From Dictyostelium firmibasis (taxonomy: Eukaryota; Evosea; Eumycetozoa; Dictyosteliales; Dictyosteliaceae), in contig CM069769.1 of NCBI GenBank assembly GCA_036169595.1, positions 1,255,001-1,275,000 on the forward strand: 20,000 bases of DNA, written 5' to 3'. The notes under the pieces are model-generated. The model was given only the letters and a program-made list of their open reading frames with translations, did not search any database and was not told where the DNA came from. The position numbers were made by a program, and so were the translations under genes. Below are positions 13,781-20,000 of this stretch, piece by piece. Within the stretch, counting starts at the first letter, position 1. The number at the start of each line of letters is the position of its first letter.

Positions 13781-14776
13781 ATGAGTGGTTGCCAATTTAA
13801 TCAACCATATTGTCCACGTAATGAGGAAAAGAAATCGATTGCTGAATCAATTGAAAAAGCAACTTTAATGGAACCGTATGTAATCAAACTATATTTCCAA
13901 TATTGTTTTTATTATATTTATTAACCTTGTTTTTTCTTTTTTTTTTTTTTATTATGTTTTAAAAAATGAAAATGATTAAAAAAAAAAAAAAAGATCAATT
14001 GATGCACAATCAGCACAAAAAGGAGTTTATTATGGTAGTTATTTAAAATTAGATGAATTATTGAATATTCAAGAATGTGAGAGTGTTAAAGTAGGAACAC
14101 CAGCACATGAAGAGATGTTATTTATAATTATTCATCAAACCTATGAACTTTGGTTCAAACAAATGATTCATGAGATCGATTCAATTCGTAATATAATGTC
14201 AACACCACCAACACCAGAACGTTTGAATGGTGTTATTGTCAATCGTTTAGGACGTATAACAGAGATTCAAAAGTTATTAGTTGACCAAATTAGTATTCTT
14301 GAAACAATGACATCCGTTGATTTCTTGGAATTTCGTAATCTTTTAGTTCCAGCATCTGGTTTTCAATCGGTACAATTTCGTATGATTGAAAATAAGTTGG
14401 GTATTCTTCCAAATACTCGTGTTCAATATCAACAACATCATTATCACTCTTTCTTCAATGAGAAAGATCGTAAATCATTACAAGCAACAGAGAATGAAGT
14501 ATCATTACTTCAATTAGTAATTCAATGGTTAGAACGTAATCCTTTCCTCTATTATAAAGGTTACGAATTTTGGACCTCCTACAAATCTGCTGTCGATCAA
14601 ATCCTCGATAATGATCTTCAAAGAATTCAAGCAAACAATGATCTCTCTCAAGATATGAAGGATCAATCAACTAAAGAAGTTAAAAAAAATATGGAATCTT
14701 TTTCAACACTTTTCGATGAAGTTGCCTATAATGAAAGATTAGAAAAAGGTGAAGTTAGATTAAGTTACAAGTAAGT

Positions 14777-14815
<39 letters not shown>

Positions 14816-15176
14816 TAATATTAATATTAAAAAAAAAAAAAAAAGAGCATTACAATCAGCAATTTTAATTTATCTATATAAAGATGAACCAATTTTTCAT
14901 ACACCATTCCTTATTTTAAATCTTTTAACTGAAATTGATGAATTATTAACAATGTGGAGATTCCGTCATACAATGATGGTACAAAGAATTATTGGTGCAA
15001 AGATTGGTACTGGTGGTTCATCTGGTTATCATTATTTACGTACAACTGTTGGTGATCGTTATAAAATTTTCTTGGATTTATTCAATATTTCAAGTTATTT
15101 AATTCCAAAAAATACTCTTCCACAATTACCCAAAGTTGTTAAAGAACAAATGGATTTCGCTTGGTCAATTTTGTAA
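13781..15176 (+). CDS. tdo: Tryptophan 2,3-dioxygenase, three exons
   Basis: The exons are 13781-13875, 13994-14770 and 14846-15176, with GTATGT and GTAAGT donors and in-frame joins, giving 400 residues, close to the usual length. The enzyme is a heme dioxygenase that opens the indole ring of L-tryptophan to N-formylkynurenine, the first step of the kynurenine pathway, in the cytosol as a tetramer. Diagnostic motifs are present. IIHQTYELWFKQ contains H79, matching the active-site distal His. PASGFQSVQFRMIENKLG is the conserved substrate and heme region. WRFRHTMMVQRIIG contains H332, matching the proximal heme-ligand His. GTGGSSGYHYLR is the Gly-rich loop that closes over substrate. No key residue is missing. 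The first exon supplies a short non-conserved N-terminus, which is usual for the family. The stop codon lies about 240 bases from the end of the convergent eL19-like gene. Confidence 0.97.
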
Positions 15177-15416
15177 TAAATTAATTAATAGTAACAATAA
15201 AATTTAACTGATTATTAAAAATTAAAAAATAATAAAATTTGAAAAAAAAACAATGGAGCTCAAAATTCATTTTTGACAATCTGTTTTTTTTTTTTTTTAC
15301 TTCGTGCTCTCTCACAATCCACAAATCTAACCAAAAAGATTCTGACCAAAATAATATTAATATTAATAACAATTCAGTAAAAGTTTGTATTTTTATATTA
15401 TTTAATTTAATTTAAT
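15177..15416. other. Short convergent spacer between tdo and the eL19-like gene
   Basis: These 240 bases hold a T run at about 15283-15298 followed by a more complex block at 15299-15356 (starts TACTTCGTGCTCTCTCACAA). No gene is called. Both flanking 3' ends and their polyadenylation sites must lie here. Confidence 0.5.
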
Positions 15417-15887
15417 TTATTCGTTTTTATTGACACTGTTATTATTTAATTTGAAAACTTCTTCCTTTGGATATAAAAATGGACCACGTGCAGGTTTGCA
15501 TGATCCACCAACTGTAAACTTTCTTCTGATAAGACCTTGTGCAATTAAATCTCTAATTCCCTCTCCTAATTTTTTTTTTTGTAAATAAAATAGATAAAAA
15601 AAAATGAAAAAAAGATAAATTTTATGATTAATAAATAATTTAAAATTTTTCATTATCATTATAATTTTTTTAACATTATCTTAATCATATATCATCGTCA
15701 CCATCACCATCATCATCATCATCATCATTCGTCATCTCTGTCTTTCTTTCCATCTCTGCATAATAATAATCAACATACTTGTTTTAACTGATTTAATTTT
15801 ATCCATTTGGTTTGGATCTAACCAAACTTTTTTGGCACCAACACCTAAATATCTAATTGCTAAATCCTTAACTGTTCCTCTAACCAT
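15417..15887 (-). CDS. Short protein matching the N-terminal domain of ribosomal protein eL19, two exons
   Basis: Exon 1 is 15887-15779 and exon 2 is 15565-15417. A GTATGT donor and a TTAG acceptor join in frame to give 85 residues. Residues 1-60 align by eye with the start of eukaryotic ribosomal protein eL19: the RYLGVGAKKVWLDPN segment (human CGKKKVWLDPN) and the helix REGIRDLIAQGLIRRK across the splice (human RQQIRKLIKDGLIIRK). After this point eL19 continues with a basic Arg/Lys-rich middle and a long helix, to nearly 200 residues in total. Here the protein instead has a short CKPARGPFLYPKEEVFKLN segment and an Asn-rich end. It is therefore unlikely to replace eL19 in the ribosome. It could be a truncated paralogue, a specialised protein using the same fold, or a gene with unseen further exons. 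The intron (213 bases) contains a pure ATG/CAT repeat of about 20 bases within a longer imperfect tract. Confidence 0.7.
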
Positions 15888-16601
15888 TATGTATTTTTAT
15901 CTATGTTCTTAATTTTTTTTTAAAAAAAATTTCTGTTGAGTTGTTTTTTTGGATATATATATATATATATGTATTATTATTATTATTATCAATAGAGTTG
16001 GTTCTTTGATTGTTGGTTGCGCTAATTTTTATTGTTATTTCAAATATATTATTGATCGAATAATGAAAATGGTTCGTTTTGTCACGAATTTTTTTTTTTT
16101 GAAAAATTTTAAAAAAAATACTTTTTTTTTTTATTTATTTTTTTTTTTGTTTTGGTTTTTTAAAATTTTTTGGCAATGAAATAAATAAACATTTTTTAAA
16201 AAAAAAAATATTTGTAATATACAAAAATTATTTTTTATCGTAGCCCAAAGACACTTTTCAAGGATTTTTTTAAATTTTTAAATTATTAAAAAAATAAAAA
16301 AAGGACAGATTTTGAACAAAATTTTAATTTTATTAGACAGTTTTTTAATAATTATTACTGTAATATATTCTACCAAATTAATGGTGGCAATTAAAAAAAA
16401 AAAAAAATAAAAATTTTTTTGATTCAAATAAAAGTTTTTTTATTTTTATTTTAAAAAAAAAATCATAATAACTTATTTTATTATGACCTTTATATTTTTT
16501 TGTTTACTATTATTAATTTTTTTTTAACTTATTTCGAAGTTCTATTTGGGTGAATTTTAAAATAAAAATCGTTAAAATTTTCATTATTTTTTTTTTATTT
16601 T

Positions 16602-16649
<48 letters not shown>

Positions 16650-16754
16650 TTTCAAAAACCCTTTAAGGACGATAGTTATTAAATAAAAAAGTAAGTAAGG
16701 GTTTACTTTTTTTTTATGAGTTCTTAAGAACACTTTTTTTTTTTTTCTATTTTT

Positions 16755-16790
<36 letters not shown>

Positions 16791-16856
16791 AATAAGATAC
16801 TTATTTATTATTTATATTAATTTTTTTTTTTTTTTTTAATTAATAAAAAAAAAGAG
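15888..16856. other. Divergent intergenic region between the eL19-like gene and Aha1
   Basis: No gene is seen in these 969 bases. An AT dinucleotide run lies at about 15954-15970, a T run of about 40 bases at 16607-16646, and T and A tracts elsewhere. Close to the Aha1 gene are two palindromic elements, listed separately. Confidence 0.6.
16685..16731. repeat. Hairpin and perfect 12-bp palindrome upstream of Aha1
   Basis: AAAAAAGTAA at 16685-16694 and TTACTTTTTT at 16703-16712 form a 10-base stem around GTAAGGGT. Just after it, GTTCTTAAGAAC at 16720-16731 is a perfect palindrome ending about 125 bases before the Aha1 start codon. Its TTC and GAA blocks are four bases apart instead of the two of a standard heat-shock element, so I do not call it one. 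Confidence 0.6.
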
Positions 16857-17993
16857 ATGGCAAAAGTAGGAGAAGGTGACCCAAGATGGATTGTTGAAAA
16901 CAGAGAAGATGGACACAATGTTAATGGATGGCATTGGTCAGAGAAAGATTGTTTACCATGGAGTAAAAATGTAATTAGTGGATTATTTGATAAAAAAGTC
17001 ATTCAAGAAACAGATGAATATACATTTAAAATTTCATCAACTCCAGTTGTTTCAGGTGAATGTACAGCAAATAATCGTAAAGGTAAAACTATCTTTTTAT
17101 ATGAATTGGATGTTAAGATGAATTGGGAGGTTGTTTTCAAAGCTAAAAAAGGTTTACCTCCAGCACCAAAATCTAAAGCTTCAGCAGATGACATAGACGA
17201 AGACGATAAACCATCAGAACCAATTACAACTCAAAAGAAAACCATTTCAGGTGAATTTAAAGTACCATATATTGCAGACGAAAATGGTGAAGAGGCTCCA
17301 ACCGTAAGATACTCTGTCAATACAACTGCTGACAACGACGAAACTAAACAATCCATAAACATGGTTTCAGCATTACTTAAATCTCATGGTGTACCATTTG
17401 TACAATCACAATGTCAAGAATTTGTTAAATTATTAAAAAAAGAATTTATTTCAAAAAAACAAGCTGAACAAAACACTACTACCACCACCACTACTAATAA
17501 CTCCTCCACCACCACAGCAGCACCACAAAAAGTAACATCATCAACTGTCATTAATACAACATCACCAACACCAGCTAAAAAATCAAATACAAAAACATTA
17601 AGACTAAAAGAGGAGTTCCAATGTTCACCAATGGATGCATATGATGTATTTGTAAACGTTAATAAATTAAGAGCATTCACCCAAAGTGATTGTATCTTTG
17701 AAAATGAGGAAGGCGGTAAATTCTCATTGTATGGTGGTAGCATTCAAGGTGTAAACAAAACCTTATCACCAGGTTCAAAGATTGTTCAATCTTGGAGATT
17801 GGATGGTTGGAGTAAAGGTGTAGAATCTCAAGTTACCATTACTTTCAGTGTTGATGGTAAGCCTTTAACAAATGTCGAAATAGTTCAAACTGGTATTCCA
17901 ACTGATGAATTTGAAAAAACTGAAGAAGGTTGGAAGAGAAATATTTTGGATCGTATAAAACACACTTTTTCTTACTCTTCTAAAATCTTTTAA
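16857..17993 (+). CDS. ahsa: Activator of Hsp90 ATPase (Aha1) homologue
   Basis: This single-exon gene encodes 378 residues. Aha1 is a cytosolic co-chaperone that binds Hsp90 and stimulates its ATP hydrolysis. The N-terminal domain (about 10-180) shows WIVENRE and NVNGWHWSEKD at 21-31. This corresponds to the conserved NxNNWHW motif, with Gly in place of the second Asn. It also has the typical GECTANNRKGKTIFLYELDVKMNW core (split here around residues 62-85). A Thr/Ala/Ser-rich linker of about 45 residues follows (about 203-246). The C-terminal domain (about 247-378), with LRLKEEFQCSPMDAYDVF, RLDGWSKG and GWKRNILDRIKHTF, is the AHSA1/START-like fold. Length and two-domain order match the human protein (338 residues), the excess being the linker. 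The start codon follows an A-rich leader and opens directly on MAKVGEGDPRW, like the family. The symbol follows the UniProt-style name as I recall it. Confidence 0.95.
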   Translation: MAKVGEGDPRWIVENREDGHNVNGWHWSEKDCLPWSKNVISGLFDKKVIQETDEYTFKISSTPVVSGECTANNRKGKTIFLYELDVKMNWEVVFKAKKGLPPAPKSKASADDIDEDDKPSEPITTQKKTISGEFKVPYIADENGEEAPTVRYSVNTTADNDETKQSINMVSALLKSHGVPFVQSQCQEFVKLLKKEFISKKQAEQNTTTTTTTNNSSTTTAAPQKVTSSTVINTTSPTPAKKSNTKTLRLKEEFQCSPMDAYDVFVNVNKLRAFTQSDCIFENEEGGKFSLYGGSIQGVNKTLSPGSKIVQSWRLDGWSKGVESQVTITFSVDGKPLTNVEIVQTGIPTDEFEKTEEGWKRNILDRIKHTFSYSSKIF

Positions 17994-18599
17994 CTAAATA
18001 AAAAAAAATAAAAAAAAAAAAATAAAAAAAAAAGATAACAAAATAGAGTGTTTTTTTTTTTATTTAATTTTTTTTTAATTTTTTCCAAAGATAATTTAAT
18101 TAAATAAAAAATAATAATATTTGGGGGAAGTTTTTTTTTTTAAATTTTTTTTTAATTTTTTTTTAATTTTTTTTCATTTTTTATTTTTTATTTTTTATTT
18201 TTTTGTTTTTTTTGTTTTTTTTTTTAACACCAATTTATAATAGTATAAATAATAATATTAATAGAATAATAATACAAATAATATAATAAAAGTTACCAGA
18301 GTGTATAACCAATAAGTGTTTTATTGGTTTTAACTACTCTTTTTTTTTTATTTTTTTATTTTTTTTTTAAAAAATTTTTATTTTTTTTTTCTATCCACTT
18401 TTACAATAACAATATTTCTATTCATTAGATATTCTTATTTTTATTTATTTTTTTTAAAATTTTTTTTATTTTTATTTCTTAATACTACTTTTTATTTTTA
18501 TATTCATTAGCTTGTAAAATTAAATCAATTACAATAATAAATAAATACAAAGAAAAAAAAAAAAAACAGAAAAAAAAAAACTAAGAAAAAAATCAATTT
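17994..18599. other. Intergenic region between Aha1 and the NYN gene
   Basis: No gene is seen in these 606 bases. The sequence is T-rich after the Aha1 stop, contains one marked inverted repeat (listed separately), and ends in an A-rich leader before the ATG at 18600. Confidence 0.6.
18298..18340. repeat. Stem-loop with 9-bp perfect inner stem and 5-bp outer stem, followed by a T run
   Basis: The inner arms AACCAATAA (18307-18315) and TTATTGGTT (18321-18329) enclose the loop GTGTT. Outer arms AGAGT (18298-18302) and ACTCT (18336-18340) extend the fold with a small internal loop. A run of T follows on the plus strand. It lies about 305 bases after the Aha1 stop and 260 before the NYN start codon. 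Confidence 0.75.

Positions 18600-20000
<1,401 letters not shown>

Noticed and set aside
15181-15372. Minus-strand frame downstream of the eL19-like gene as a further exon
   Set aside because: The exon 2 frame already ends in a stop at 15417 and no in-frame alternative donor was evident. The segment does not resemble the rest of eL19.
15685-15728. ATG/CAT repeat in the eL19-like intron as a box C/D snoRNA
   Set aside because: TGATGA words are present, but no CTGA D box or terminal stem was found on the transcribed strand.
15949-16179. 76-codon plus-strand frame with hydrophobic content
   Set aside because: It is made of Ile/Phe codons from AT and T tracts, is upstream DNA of the divergent eL19-like/Aha1 pair, and has no conserved motif.
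16607-16646. Long T runs as integration scars or poly(A) tails of retroposed genes
   Set aside because: Similar homopolymers occur throughout all spacers here and no adjacent retroposed sequence or target-site duplication was seen.

Overview
The window looks like nuclear DNA of a dictyostelid amoeba, almost certainly Dictyostelium discoideum. The evidence is extreme A+T richness outside genes, long dA/dT homopolymers, AAT and CAA codon runs coding poly-Asn and poly-Gln, short T-rich introns with GTAAGT/GTATGT donors, A-rich leaders before ATG codons, and tryptophan dioxygenase and Aha1 genes of ordinary eukaryotic type. No tRNA, rRNA, CRISPR array or intact transposon was recognised.

Layout. 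From 1 to 1615 there is low-complexity intergenic DNA. From 1616 to 5311 (+) lies a 1231-residue TENT5/FAM46-type nucleotidyltransferase whose catalytic domain is broken up by large low-complexity inserts. Between 5312 and 6633 lies a degraded coding-like relict. A six-exon sirtuin (343 aa) occupies 6634-8148 (-), and a secreted C39-like papain-fold peptidase (two exons, 346 aa) occupies 8831-9941 (+). A small secreted or membrane protein (three exons) lies at 11187-11784 (+), and a secreted Cys-rich protein at 12040-13026 (-). Tryptophan 2,3-dioxygenase (tdo, three exons, 400 aa) is at 13781-15176 (+), and an 85-residue protein matching only the N-terminal part of ribosomal protein eL19 is at 15417-15887 (-). 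The Hsp90 co-chaperone Aha1 is at 16857-17993 (+). A NYN-domain putative RNase begins at 18600 (+) and runs off the window.

The genes do not form an operon or an obvious pathway. Arrangement is mixed: divergent pairs (sirtuin/peptidase, Cys-rich/tdo, eL19-like/Aha1) share upstream regions of about 0.7-1 kb, and the convergent pairs (small membrane protein/Cys-rich, tdo/eL19-like) are separated by only about 0.25 kb. Two genes point to RNA metabolism (TENT5-type poly(A) polymerase, NYN nuclease). Two are NAD-related: the sirtuin consumes NAD, and Tdo opens the kynurenine route that can lead to NAD. These links are thematic inference only.

Exon structures were worked out by eye from splice signals and reading-frame continuity. 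The intergenic regions are dominated by homopolymers. The most interesting items are the eL19 N-domain-only gene, the split TENT5 domain, the 109-codon uninterrupted AAT run, a hairpin at 18298-18340, and the unidentified relict at about 5490-6230. No clear new multi-gene system is visible.
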